Shown: piece after piece, positions 19,520-27,549 of the stretch | Layout of the letters: each line of letters starts with the position of its first letter | Numbering within the stretch: the stretch's first letter is position 1 | Source of the DNA: Brevundimonas sp. MYb52 | GTDB lineage: Bacteria > Pseudomonadota > Alphaproteobacteria > Caulobacterales > Caulobacteraceae | Direction of reading: 5' to 3' | Length of the DNA stretch: 64,000 bases | Assembly (NCBI RefSeq): GCF_002979535.1 | Contig: NZ_PCPB01000001.1 | Span: 434,001-498,000, forward strand | Position numbers and translations under genes: made by a program | Notes under the pieces: model-generated | The model's database searches: none | Seen by the model: only the letters and a program-made list of their open reading frames with translations | Told to the model about the DNA's origin: nothing

Positions 19520-20847
19520 TGAGCGACCGGTATCTGGACTTCGCCAACTCGGGCGTCGGCGGCTGGCTGACGGGGGCGCTGGGCCTGCCGCGTCCGGCGC
19601 CGCTGCAACGCCGCGCCGAGGCAGGGGCGGGCGTGGTCGGGCCTCTGTTGCTTGGTCCCGACGGCGGCGGGCGCATGGCGGCGACGTTGGAGAAGCTGGG
19701 CAAGGCGGCGGGGCAGACGCTGCACACCGAATGGTCGCCCGACGTGCGCTATGGCGGGCTGGTGTTCGACGCCTCAGGCTGCGCCGACACGGCGTCGGTC
19801 CAGAGCCTCTATCGCTTCTTCCATCTGGCGATCCGCTCGGTGGCCGAGCATGGCCGCATCGTGGTGATCGGCACGCCGCCTGAACTTATGGCCGACGCCG
19901 AGGGCGAGGCGATCCAGCGCGGGCTTGAGGGCTTTGTCCGCTCGCTGGCCAAGGAGGCGCGGCGCAGCATCGGCGTCCACATGCTCTATGTCGCGCCGGG
20001 GGCGGAGGATGCCGCCGACAGCACGCTGGAATTCCTGCTGTCGCCGCGTTCGGCCTATGTCTCGGCCCAGCCGATCCGGGTGGCCGTGCCGGTCGCGACC
20101 AGCGAGCCGGGGGCGGGCCACAAGGGACGGCGCGTGCTGGTGACCGGCGCCTCGCGCGGCATAGGCGAGGCCATCACCCGTCTGTTCGTCGCCGAGGGCG
20201 CGCAGGTCGTCGCTCTGGACGTGGCGGCGGCGGCAGAGGGGCTGTCGACCCTGAAGGCCGAGCTGGGCGTCGAGACCCTGGCGTTGGACATCACGGCGCC
20301 GGACGCCGCCGAGACCCTGTTGACCGATGCTCGGGCGCGCGGCGGCTACGACGTCGTGATCCACAATGCCGGCATTACCCGCGACCGCACCCTCGCCCGC
20401 ATGGAAGCGCGCGAGTGGGACAGCGTCATGGCGGTCAATCTGACGGCGCCCCTGGCTATCACGCGGACCTTGGTCGAGGGCCGGGGGATGCGCCCCAATG
20501 GGCGGATCGTCGCCGTCTCCTCGCTCAGCGGCATCGCCGGCAATATGGGCCAGAGCAACTACGCTCTGTCCAAGGCTGCCTGGATCGGGGCGGTGCGGCG
20601 GCTGGCCCCGCAACTGGCCTGGCGCGGGGTCACCATCAACGCCGTGGCCCCCGGTTTCATCGAGACCCAGATGACCGCCGCCATCCCCTTCGCCATCCGC
20701 GAGGCCGGGCGACGCATGAACAGCATGGGGCAGGGTGGCCATCCGGTGGATGTAGCCGAGACCATCGCCTGGCTGGCCGATCCGGCATCAAGCGGGGTAA
20801 ACGGACAGGTGGTGCGCGTCTGCGGCCAGAGTTTGCTCGGCGCATGA
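19519..20847 (+). CDS. High-molecular-weight 3-oxoacyl reductase (FabG4 type)
   Basis: The 442-residue protein has an N-terminal domain of about 200 residues lacking a complete nucleotide motif and a C-terminal short-chain dehydrogenase. The SDR part has GASRGIG (about residue 210), NAG, the catalytic serine in VSSLSG and the YALSK pair near 347-351. This two-domain layout is that of HMwFabG/FabG4 proteins, which reduce 3-oxoacyl-CoA or -ACP to (R)-3-hydroxyacyl thioesters, or run in reverse. The start overlaps the fadE stop (TGATG). Confidence 0.88.
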   Translation: MSDRYLDFANSGVGGWLTGALGLPRPAPLQRRAEAGAGVVGPLLLGPDGGGRMAATLEKLGKAAGQTLHTEWSPDVRYGGLVFDASGCADTASVQSLYRFFHLAIRSVAEHGRIVVIGTPPELMADAEGEAIQRGLEGFVRSLAKEARRSIGVHMLYVAPGAEDAADSTLEFLLSPRSAYVSAQPIRVAVPVATSEPGAGHKGRRVLVTGASRGIGEAITRLFVAEGAQVVALDVAAAAEGLSTLKAELGVETLALDITAPDAAETLLTDARARGGYDVVIHNAGITRDRTLARMEAREWDSVMAVNLTAPLAITRTLVEGRGMRPNGRIVAVSSLSGIAGNMGQSNYALSKAAWIGAVRRLAPQLAWRGVTINAVAPGFIETQMTAAIPFAIREAGRRMNSMGQGGHPVDVAETIAWLADPASSGVNGQVVRVCGQSLLGA

Positions 20848-21731
20848 CGGCAGCGGGGGGGATTGAGCGGTTCGACGCACCGCTGTCGGGCGCCGCCGTG
20901 GTCGCCGGGGCTTTGCGCGGGATGCTGCGCGCCAAGGGCGGCGAGGCGGTGCTGCCGCAGCGGGCCTTGGCGCGCGAGGTGGTGTTGGAGGCCGAGGCGG
21001 TCGGCGCCTATGCCCGCCTGTGCGGCTTTTCACCCGAGCAGGGCGTGCCGATTACATGGCCGCATATTCTGGCGTTTCCGTTGCAGATGCGGCTGATGCT
21101 GGGGGTGGACTTTCCCTATCCGGCCATGGGGCTGGTGCATCTGCACAACCGTATCCGCCAGCACGCGCGGCTGAACCTAGGCGACCGGCTGACGCTGACG
21201 GCGCGGGCGGGGCGGTTCCTGGCCCACGACAAGGGGCAGGCCTTTACGCTGGAGACCACGGCGACGCGCGACGGCGCGACGGTGTGGCAAGGAACGAGTG
21301 TCTATCTGCGGCTGGGGCGTCCCGGTCAGGGCGAGCAGGCGCCGGTGCTGAAGGGCGAGGCGGCCGACCGGCTGGTCGAGGCCTGGACGGTCCCGGCTGA
21401 TCTGGGCCGTCGCTATGCGCGAGTCTCGGGCGACGCCAATCCGATCCACACCTCGGCCCTGGGGGCGCGGCTGTTCGGTTTCCGCCGGGCCATTGCGCAT
21501 GGGATGTGGACCAAGGCGCGGGCCGTCGCGGCCCTGTCGCCACGCGCGCCGCTGGACGCCGCCGAGGTCGAGGTCGCCTTCCGCGCGCCGCTCTTCCTGC
21601 CGGGACAGGTCGGGCTCTACGCCGGACCTGCGGACGACATCCGTGATTTTGAGGTGCGCGACGCTGCCGGGGCGCGCGCCCATCTGCGGGGTCGGTTGAC
21701 CCTTTCGCCTGAGGATAGTGTTTCATGCTGA
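20844..21731 (+). CDS. MaoC-like (R)-specific enoyl-CoA hydratase
   Basis: The 295-residue protein looks like a double hot-dog hydratase. The C-terminal half has the hydratase-2 motif YARVSGDANPIHTS with the catalytic Asp/His, then GFRRAIAHGMWT. The N-terminal half is a degenerate hot dog with YARLCGFSPEQGVPITWPHI. Such enzymes hydrate trans-2-enoyl-CoA to (R)-3-hydroxyacyl-CoA; HtdX of mycobacteria is a similar case. The ATG at 20844 overlaps the fabG stop (ATGA), which fixes the start. Confidence 0.87.
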   Translation: MTAAGGIERFDAPLSGAAVVAGALRGMLRAKGGEAVLPQRALAREVVLEAEAVGAYARLCGFSPEQGVPITWPHILAFPLQMRLMLGVDFPYPAMGLVHLHNRIRQHARLNLGDRLTLTARAGRFLAHDKGQAFTLETTATRDGATVWQGTSVYLRLGRPGQGEQAPVLKGEAADRLVEAWTVPADLGRRYARVSGDANPIHTSALGARLFGFRRAIAHGMWTKARAVAALSPRAPLDAAEVEVAFRAPLFLPGQVGLYAGPADDIRDFEVRDAAGARAHLRGRLTLSPEDSVSC

Positions 21732-23011
21732 CCGCTGCTGCGCCGCGCCGGGTCGCCATTCTGGGCGGCAACCGCATTCCCTTCGCGCGATCGAACACCG
21801 CCTATGCCGAGGCCTCCAATCAGGAGATGCTGACGGCGGCGCTGCAAGGTCTGGCCGACCGCTACAACCTGCACGGCCTGCGGCTGGGCGAGGTGGCGGC
21901 GGGCGCGGTGCTGAAGCTGTCGCGCGACATCGCCCTGACGCGCGAGAGCCTGCTGGACACCACCATCGGCCACGACACCCCGACCTATGACGTGAGCCAG
22001 GCCTGCGGCACCGGGCTGGAGGCGGCCATTCTGGTGGCCAACAAGATCGCCCTGGGCCAGATCGAGGTCGGCGTCGCCGGCGGGGTGGACACCACCTCGG
22101 ACGCGCCGATCGGGCTGAACGAGAGGTTCAGGAAGGCCCTGCTGGCGGCCAACCGCGAGAAGACGACGGGCGGGCGCATCAAGGCACTGCTGGGCGCCGG
22201 GCTGAGCGCGCCCTTCAAGCCCGAGCCGCCGCGCAACGCCGAACCGCGCACCGGCCTGTCGATGGGCGAGAGCTGTGAGGTGATGGCCAAGCGTTGGGCC
22301 ATTCCGCGCGAGGATCAGGACGCCCTGGCCGTGGCCAGCCACCGCAACGCCGCCGCCGCCTGGGAGGCCGGGCTGTTCGACGATCTGGTGACGCCCTTCC
22401 GGGGGCTGAAGCGCGACAACAATCTGAGGCCCGACATCGACCCGGCCAGGCTGGCGACGATGAAGCCGGTGTTCGACCGGGTGGGCGGCACGCTGACGGC
22501 GGCCAATTCCACCCCCCTGACCGACGGGGCCTCGACCGTGCTGCTGGCCAGCGAGGAGTGGGCGAAGGCGCGGGGCCTGCCGGTTCTGGCCTATCTGCGC
22601 ACCGGCGAGACGGCGGCGGTGGACTTCGTCAACGGCGACGAGGGGCTGCTGATGGCGCCCGCCTACGCCGTGCCGCGGATGCTGGGTAAACTCGGTCTGA
22701 CGCTGCAGGAATTCGACATCTATGAGATCCACGAAGCCTTCGCCGCCCAGGTGCTGTGCACGCTGAAGGCCTGGGAGGACGAGGACTACGCAAAGACCCG
22801 TCTGGGGCTGGACCGGGCGCCGGGGGCGATTGATCGGGCCAGGCTGAACGTCAATGGCGGCTCGCTGGCGGCGGGGCATCCGTTCGCGGCGACCGGCGGG
22901 CGCATCCTGGCCAATATGGCGACCATGATCGACCGGCGCGGCGGCGGGCGCGGCTTGATCTCCATCTGCGCGGCGGGCGGTCAGGGCGTGGTGGCGGTGG
23001 TGGAGAAATGA
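21725..23011 (+). CDS. Acetyl-CoA C-acyltransferase (thiolase)
   Basis: The 428-residue thiolase has the nucleophile cysteine in SQACGTGLEA (about residue 94), the histidine in IYEIHEAFAAQ, the GHPFAATGGR block (about 385) and the second catalytic cysteine in SICAAGG (about 416). It resembles the FadI/FadA2 group. It cleaves 3-oxoacyl-CoA to acetyl-CoA and a shortened acyl-CoA, or catalyses the reverse condensation. It overlaps maoC by 7 bases and fadD by 4, so the genes are co-translated. Confidence 0.93.
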   Translation: MLTAAAPRRVAILGGNRIPFARSNTAYAEASNQEMLTAALQGLADRYNLHGLRLGEVAAGAVLKLSRDIALTRESLLDTTIGHDTPTYDVSQACGTGLEAAILVANKIALGQIEVGVAGGVDTTSDAPIGLNERFRKALLAANREKTTGGRIKALLGAGLSAPFKPEPPRNAEPRTGLSMGESCEVMAKRWAIPREDQDALAVASHRNAAAAWEAGLFDDLVTPFRGLKRDNNLRPDIDPARLATMKPVFDRVGGTLTAANSTPLTDGASTVLLASEEWAKARGLPVLAYLRTGETAAVDFVNGDEGLLMAPAYAVPRMLGKLGLTLQEFDIYEIHEAFAAQVLCTLKAWEDEDYAKTRLGLDRAPGAIDRARLNVNGGSLAAGHPFAATGGRILANMATMIDRRGGGRGLISICAAGGQGVVAVVEK

Positions 23012-24741
23012 CCGATCTGGCCGTCGATAACGCCGCTTCGGCCGAGATGGACCGGCTGTGGGAGGAGCGGTTCTGGACCGCCCATTACCGCGCCGGCGTC
23101 CCGGCCTGCATCGAGGACGAGCTGGCGCGCTGGACCTCGGTGCAGCAGATGTTCGAGGCGGACTCTCGCCGCTTCGCCGAGCGGCCCGGCTATGTCAGCC
23201 TGGGCACTGCCCTGACCTATGGTCAGGTGCTGGCGGCAGCCAAGGCCTTTGGGGCCTGGCTGCAGTCGGTCGGCATCCAGCCCGGCGACCGGCTGGCGCT
23301 GATGATGCCCAACTGCTTGCAGTATCCAACGGCCCTGTTCGGGGTGCTGTTCGCCGGCGCCGTGGTGGTCAACGTCAACCCGCTCTACACGCCGCGCGAG
23401 CTGCAGCATCAGCTGAAGGACAGCGGGGCGGTCGCCATCGTGGTGATGGACATGTGCGCCAAGACGCTGGAGCAGGCGCGCGAAGGCACCAAGGTCCGCC
23501 ACGTCGTCGTGACGTCGATGGGCGACATGATGCCGGGCCTGAAGGGCCTCGCCGTCAGCGCCATGATGCGCCATGTGCAGAAGCTGGTTCCGGCCTGGCG
23601 GATGCCGGGCGCGCATCGCTGGAAGTCGGTGATGCGGCGCGCGCGTCGCCTGCGCCTGAAGCCGGTCGAAACCAGGCCGGACGACATCGCCTTCCTGCAA
23701 TATACGGGGGGCACGTCGGGTGTGGCCAAGGGGGCCATGCTGACCCACCGCAACATCCTGGCCAATACGCTGCAGGGCCGCGCCTGGGTGCTGGATCAGA
23801 TCGATCAGGGCGAGGTGATCGGCAACGTCACCATGCTGCCGCTCTATCATATCTTCTCCCTGACGGCGAACCTGATGATGTTCACCGGGGCTGGCGGCAG
23901 GAACATCCTGATCGCCAATCCGCGCGACGCCAAGCGGGTGGAATGGATTCTGCGCAAGGAGCGTTTCGTCGGCATGACGGGGCTGAACACCCTCTTCTCC
24001 AGTCTTCTGAAGACCGAGGCGTTCCGCAATCGCGACTTCTCGGACCTGAAGCTGACCATTGCCGGGGGCATGGCGACGCAGAAGGTGGTGGCCGAGGAGT
24101 GGGAGGCGGTGACGGGCGCGCCCCTGGTCGACGGCTACGGCCTGACCGAGACCTCGCCGGTGGTCTGCATCGGTCGGGTCGATCTGGAGCATCCCGAGAC
24201 CATGGGCTTTGACGGCACGGTCGGCCTGCCGGTGCCCTCGACCGAGGTGCGGATGCGCCGCGACGACGGCAGCTGGGCCGGAGTCGATGAGCCGGGCGAG
24301 CTGTGCGTGCGCGGGCCGCAGGTCATGCTGGGTTATTGGCAAAGGCCGGATGAGACGGCCAAGGTCCTCTCGGCGGACGGCTGGCTGGCGACCGGCGACG
24401 TGGGCGTGATGCAGGCGGACGGCCGGGTGCGGCTGGTGGACCGGATCAAGGACATGATCCTGGTCTCGGGCTTCAACGTCTATCCGGGCGAGATCGAGGA
24501 CGTGGTGGCGTCGCACCCCCTGGTCGAGGAGGTGGCGGCTGTCGGCGTGCCTGATCCGGTCCAGGGCGAGCGGATCAAGATCGTCGTCGTGCCGCGCTCG
24601 CCCGAGCTGACGACGGAGATGCTGGTCGCCCACTGCCGGGCGCAGCTGACCGCCTACAAGACGCCCCGTCTGGTGGAGTTCCGCAGCGAGCCCCTGCCCA
24701 AGACGCCGGTGGGCAAGGTGCTGCGGCGCGAGCTGCGCTGA
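23008..24741 (+). CDS. fadD: Long-chain fatty acid--CoA ligase
   Basis: The 577-residue AMP-forming ligase activates fatty acids to acyl-CoA. It has the P-loop-like AMP motif YTGGTSGVAKGAML (about residue 231), GYGLTETSP (about 376), the hinge GDVGVMQADGRVRLVDRIKDMI and the C-terminal lysine motif PKTPVGKVLRRELR. It closes the operon and provides substrates for fadE upstream. Only three bases separate it from the convergent BASS-transporter gene, and no terminator hairpin is visible there. Confidence 0.95.
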   Translation: MTDLAVDNAASAEMDRLWEERFWTAHYRAGVPACIEDELARWTSVQQMFEADSRRFAERPGYVSLGTALTYGQVLAAAKAFGAWLQSVGIQPGDRLALMMPNCLQYPTALFGVLFAGAVVVNVNPLYTPRELQHQLKDSGAVAIVVMDMCAKTLEQAREGTKVRHVVVTSMGDMMPGLKGLAVSAMMRHVQKLVPAWRMPGAHRWKSVMRRARRLRLKPVETRPDDIAFLQYTGGTSGVAKGAMLTHRNILANTLQGRAWVLDQIDQGEVIGNVTMLPLYHIFSLTANLMMFTGAGGRNILIANPRDAKRVEWILRKERFVGMTGLNTLFSSLLKTEAFRNRDFSDLKLTIAGGMATQKVVAEEWEAVTGAPLVDGYGLTETSPVVCIGRVDLEHPETMGFDGTVGLPVPSTEVRMRRDDGSWAGVDEPGELCVRGPQVMLGYWQRPDETAKVLSADGWLATGDVGVMQADGRVRLVDRIKDMILVSGFNVYPGEIEDVVASHPLVEEVAAVGVPDPVQGERIKIVVVPRSPELTTEMLVAHCRAQLTAYKTPRLVEFRSEPLPKTPVGKVLRRELR

Positions 24742-24744
24742 GGT

Positions 24745-25623
24745 CTAGGCGGTTTCCGACGCCGCCTGGGGCGCGCGCTTGCGCGTGATCAGCAGGCCGA
24801 AGAGCGCCGCCAGTGGGAACATCAGCACGCCATAGACGGCGGCGGGCAGGGACATGTCGGGGACCATCAGCACCGACTGGGCGATGACGATGGCCAGGGT
24901 GGCGTTGTGCAGACCGACCTCGAAGGCGCTGGCGATCGATTGTTCACGGTTGATGCGGAACAGGCGCGGGACGATGAAGCCTATGCCTAGGCTGAGGACG
25001 CAGAAGCTGACGACGATGCCGGCCAGGGCGATGAAGTCGTCCTTCAGCACGGCGAAGTTGGACACGACAGCACCGGCGATCACCAGGGTCAGGATGACGA
25101 CCGAGGCCAGGCGCACCGGCTTGTCCATGGCGCGGGCGAAGCCGGGTTTGAAGCCGCGCACCAGCATTCCCAGGCAGACGGGGGCCAGTACGATCATAAA
25201 GACCTCGATGGTTTTCTTCAGTTGCAGCCCCACGGTCATGTCGCCCGGCTGGAACCAGGCGATCGACAGGTTGACGATGACCGGCAGGGTCAGGACGGCG
25301 ATGACCGAGTTGATCGCCGTTAGGCTGATGTTCAGCGCCACGTCGCCCCGGAACAGGTGGCTGTAGAGATTGGCCGTGGTGCCGCCGGGCGAGGCCGCCA
25401 GCAGCATCATGCCGACCGCCAGAACCGGCGGCAGGCGAAACAGCAGCACCAGCCCGAAACAGACGACTGGTAGAAGCAGCAATTGACAGGCCAGTGCGAT
25501 GGCGACCGCCTTGGGCCGCTTGCCTATGCGGGCGAAATCGCCGGGCGTCAGGTCCAGCCCCAGCCCGAACATGATGATGCCCAGCGCGACCGGCAGACCG
25601 ATCATGGCCAGAGGTGAATCCAT
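24745..25623 (-). CDS. Bile acid:sodium symporter (BASS) family transporter
   Basis: The 292-residue protein has nine or so hydrophobic segments. It shows the BASS hallmarks GIIMFGLGLDLTPGDF near the start, the LLAASPGGTTANLYSHLFRGD crossover region, and the second repeat with FEVGLHNATLAIVIA. Family members carry bile acids, pantoate, pyruvate and other organic acids with Na+, so the name does not fix the substrate. A strong GGGAGG ribosome site precedes ATG 25623. It is the second gene of an operon behind the flavoprotein at 25648. Confidence 0.92.
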   Translation of the reverse strand: MDSPLAMIGLPVALGIIMFGLGLDLTPGDFARIGKRPKAVAIALACQLLLLPVVCFGLVLLFRLPPVLAVGMMLLAASPGGTTANLYSHLFRGDVALNISLTAINSVIAVLTLPVIVNLSIAWFQPGDMTVGLQLKKTIEVFMIVLAPVCLGMLVRGFKPGFARAMDKPVRLASVVILTLVIAGAVVSNFAVLKDDFIALAGIVVSFCVLSLGIGFIVPRLFRINREQSIASAFEVGLHNATLAIVIAQSVLMVPDMSLPAAVYGVLMFPLAALFGLLITRKRAPQAASETA

Positions 25624-25647
25624 GGTCTTTTCCTCCCCCGAGAAACC

Positions 25648-27330
25648 TCAGACCCGACCGGCGAGAGCGCGCCCCGCCGCCCGGCCCGAGAAGATGCACC
25701 CGCCCAGGAAGGTGCCTTCCAGCGCATTGTAACCATGTAATCCGCCGCCGCCGAAGCCCGCAGCCTCGCCTGCGGCGTATAGTCCTTCGAACGGCGTTCC
25801 GTCGGCCTTCAGCACCTGGCTGGACAGGTCCGTTTGCAGCCCGCCCAGGGACTTGCGCGTCAGAACGTGCAGCCGGACCCCGATCAGCGGCCCGGCCTCG
25901 GGGTCCAGCAGGCGGTGCGGCGTCGCCGTGCGCGCCAGTCGGTCGCCCAGATAGCGACGGCTGTTGTGGATGCTCATGACCTGGAAATCCTTTGAATAGG
26001 GATTGTCCATCTGGGCGTCGCGGTCCTCGACCTGCTGGCGGATCAGGACCGGGTCCAGCAAGGGGCGCCCGGTCAGGCTGTTCATCCGGGCGACCAGGGT
26101 CTCCAGATCGTCGGCGAAGACGAAGTCCGCGCCCTTGTGCTTGAAGGCGTCCACGGCGGGCGGCGCGCCCTTGCCGAGACGGGAGGCCAGCACCTTCAGC
26201 CACTTGCGGTCGGTGATGTCGAGGTTCTGCTCAGACCCCGACAGCGCGAACTCCTTCTCCAGGATCTTCTGGGTGACGATGAACCAGGAGTGGTCATGCT
26301 CGGCCAGATCCGGCGCGGTCCGCAGGTGCTTCAAAGTGGCCATGGTGTCGTGGCCGGGCAGGGCGGGCGAGGGCAGTCGCCGCCCGAGCGCATCCAGCCA
26401 CAACGGTGACGGGCCGGGCAGGATGCGGATGGCGTGTTTGGGCCAGATCGGGTCCCAGTTCTGCACCCCCTCGACGTAGTGCCACATGCGATCGCGGTTC
26501 ACGAGCCGCGCCCCGGCGCCGTCGGCGATATCCAGCAACCGCCCGTCGACATAGGCGGGCACGCCGGTGATCATGGCCTTGGGCGGTGCGCCCAGTCGCT
26601 CGGGCCAGAAGCGCCGCACCTTGTCGTGGTCGCCGCCGATGCCGCCCGAGGCGAGGATGACGGCTTGCGCCTTCAGGGTGAAGTCGCCGACCACATGGCG
26701 GTTTGAGACCGCGCCGCGCGGCGCATCGTCCGGCGCCAGGATCGCGCCCGCCACCCCGGTGACGCGCCCGCTCTCGACCAGGAGCTGATCGACCCGGCGA
26801 CGGTGGTGGAAGGTCAGTCGGCCATCCTTGGCGGCCTGTCGCGCCCGGTCGGCGAAGGGCTCGGACACGCCGGTCCCGGTGCCCGAGGCCACATGGAAGC
26901 GCGGCACGGAATTGCCGTGGCCGAAGGCCTGCCCCTCGCCGCGCTCGGCCCAGCCAACCATGGGGGTCAGGCTGATCCCGTGCTGTTTCAGCCATGAGCG
27001 CTTCTCGCCCGCAGCGAATTCGACATAGGCGCGCGCCCATGGGATCGCCCATTCGTCCTCGGCCAGGGGCCCGTCCAGACGGTCCCAGCCGGCGCTGCCC
27101 CGCCAGTCGCGCCAGGCCAGATCGAAGCTGTCGCGCACGCCCAGCCTTCGCTGTTCAGGGGAGCCGACCAGAAACAAGCCGCCGAATGACCAGAAGGCCT
27201 GCCCGCCGAGGTTGGCCGGGTTCTCCTGATCCACCAGGGCCACGCGCTTGCCGACCTGCACCAGCTCGTTCGCGGCGACCAGCCCGGCCAGTCCGCCGCC
27301 CACTACGATGATGTCCGCGTCCATATCCAT
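25648..27330 (-). CDS. FAD-binding dehydrogenase (3-ketosteroid dehydrogenase-like)
   Basis: The 560-residue flavoprotein starts with the dinucleotide motif IIVVGGGLAGLVAANEL and ends with the second FAD block EGLYAAGEAAGFGGGGLHGYNALEGTFLGGCIFSGRAAG. It belongs to the FAD-binding dehydrogenase group related to fumarate reductase and 3-ketosteroid-delta1-dehydrogenase; the true substrate is unknown. ATG 27330 is used; ATG 27324 is an alternative. It shares an operon with the BASS carrier, and the palindrome-rich control region at 27351-27419 starts 21 bases upstream. Confidence 0.88.
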   Translation of the reverse strand: MDMDADIIVVGGGLAGLVAANELVQVGKRVALVDQENPANLGGQAFWSFGGLFLVGSPEQRRLGVRDSFDLAWRDWRGSAGWDRLDGPLAEDEWAIPWARAYVEFAAGEKRSWLKQHGISLTPMVGWAERGEGQAFGHGNSVPRFHVASGTGTGVSEPFADRARQAAKDGRLTFHHRRRVDQLLVESGRVTGVAGAILAPDDAPRGAVSNRHVVGDFTLKAQAVILASGGIGGDHDKVRRFWPERLGAPPKAMITGVPAYVDGRLLDIADGAGARLVNRDRMWHYVEGVQNWDPIWPKHAIRILPGPSPLWLDALGRRLPSPALPGHDTMATLKHLRTAPDLAEHDHSWFIVTQKILEKEFALSGSEQNLDITDRKWLKVLASRLGKGAPPAVDAFKHKGADFVFADDLETLVARMNSLTGRPLLDPVLIRQQVEDRDAQMDNPYSKDFQVMSIHNSRRYLGDRLARTATPHRLLDPEAGPLIGVRLHVLTRKSLGGLQTDLSSQVLKADGTPFEGLYAAGEAAGFGGGGLHGYNALEGTFLGGCIFSGRAAGRALAGRV

Positions 27331-27350
27331 CCCCGTCCAAGAATGAAGTT

Positions 27351-27419
27351 TGACTAACATGATTGTCAATAAGAAACGAGAGTTTCTTTGACGAACATAC
27401 TTGTCAATATGTATTGACA
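27351..27419. promoter_or_regulatory. Composite operator: four nested 18-bp palindromes
   Basis: The region between the flavoprotein and the TonB receptor holds four inverted repeats of 18 bp. They are TGAC-N10-GTCA at 27351-27368, AAGAAAC-GAGA-GTTTCTT at 27371-27388, TGAC-N10-GTCA at 27389-27406, and TGTCAAT-ATGT-ATTGACA at 27402-27419. The first and third lie in 21-bp direct repeats (27351-27371 and 27389-27409) with only three differences, 38 bases apart. This is typical of multimeric repressor or activator binding. The regulator is not in the window with certainty. Confidence 0.7.
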
Positions 27420-27549
27420 GATAGGTGAGTAGCGTGATCGTCTGGACCTAACCGCTGCCGGCGCCGCCCCGGCCAGTGGAACGAAACTGGCGGCGTGGAA
27501 ACGTTTGCGGCCCGTTGGGGAACGGGGCGCTCCCTGGGGAGGGGTTTAG

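Noticed and set aside
22981-24633. 550-codon minus-strand frame opposite fadD
   Set aside because: Fully antisense to fadD, with a His/Arg/Gln-rich composition and no motif.
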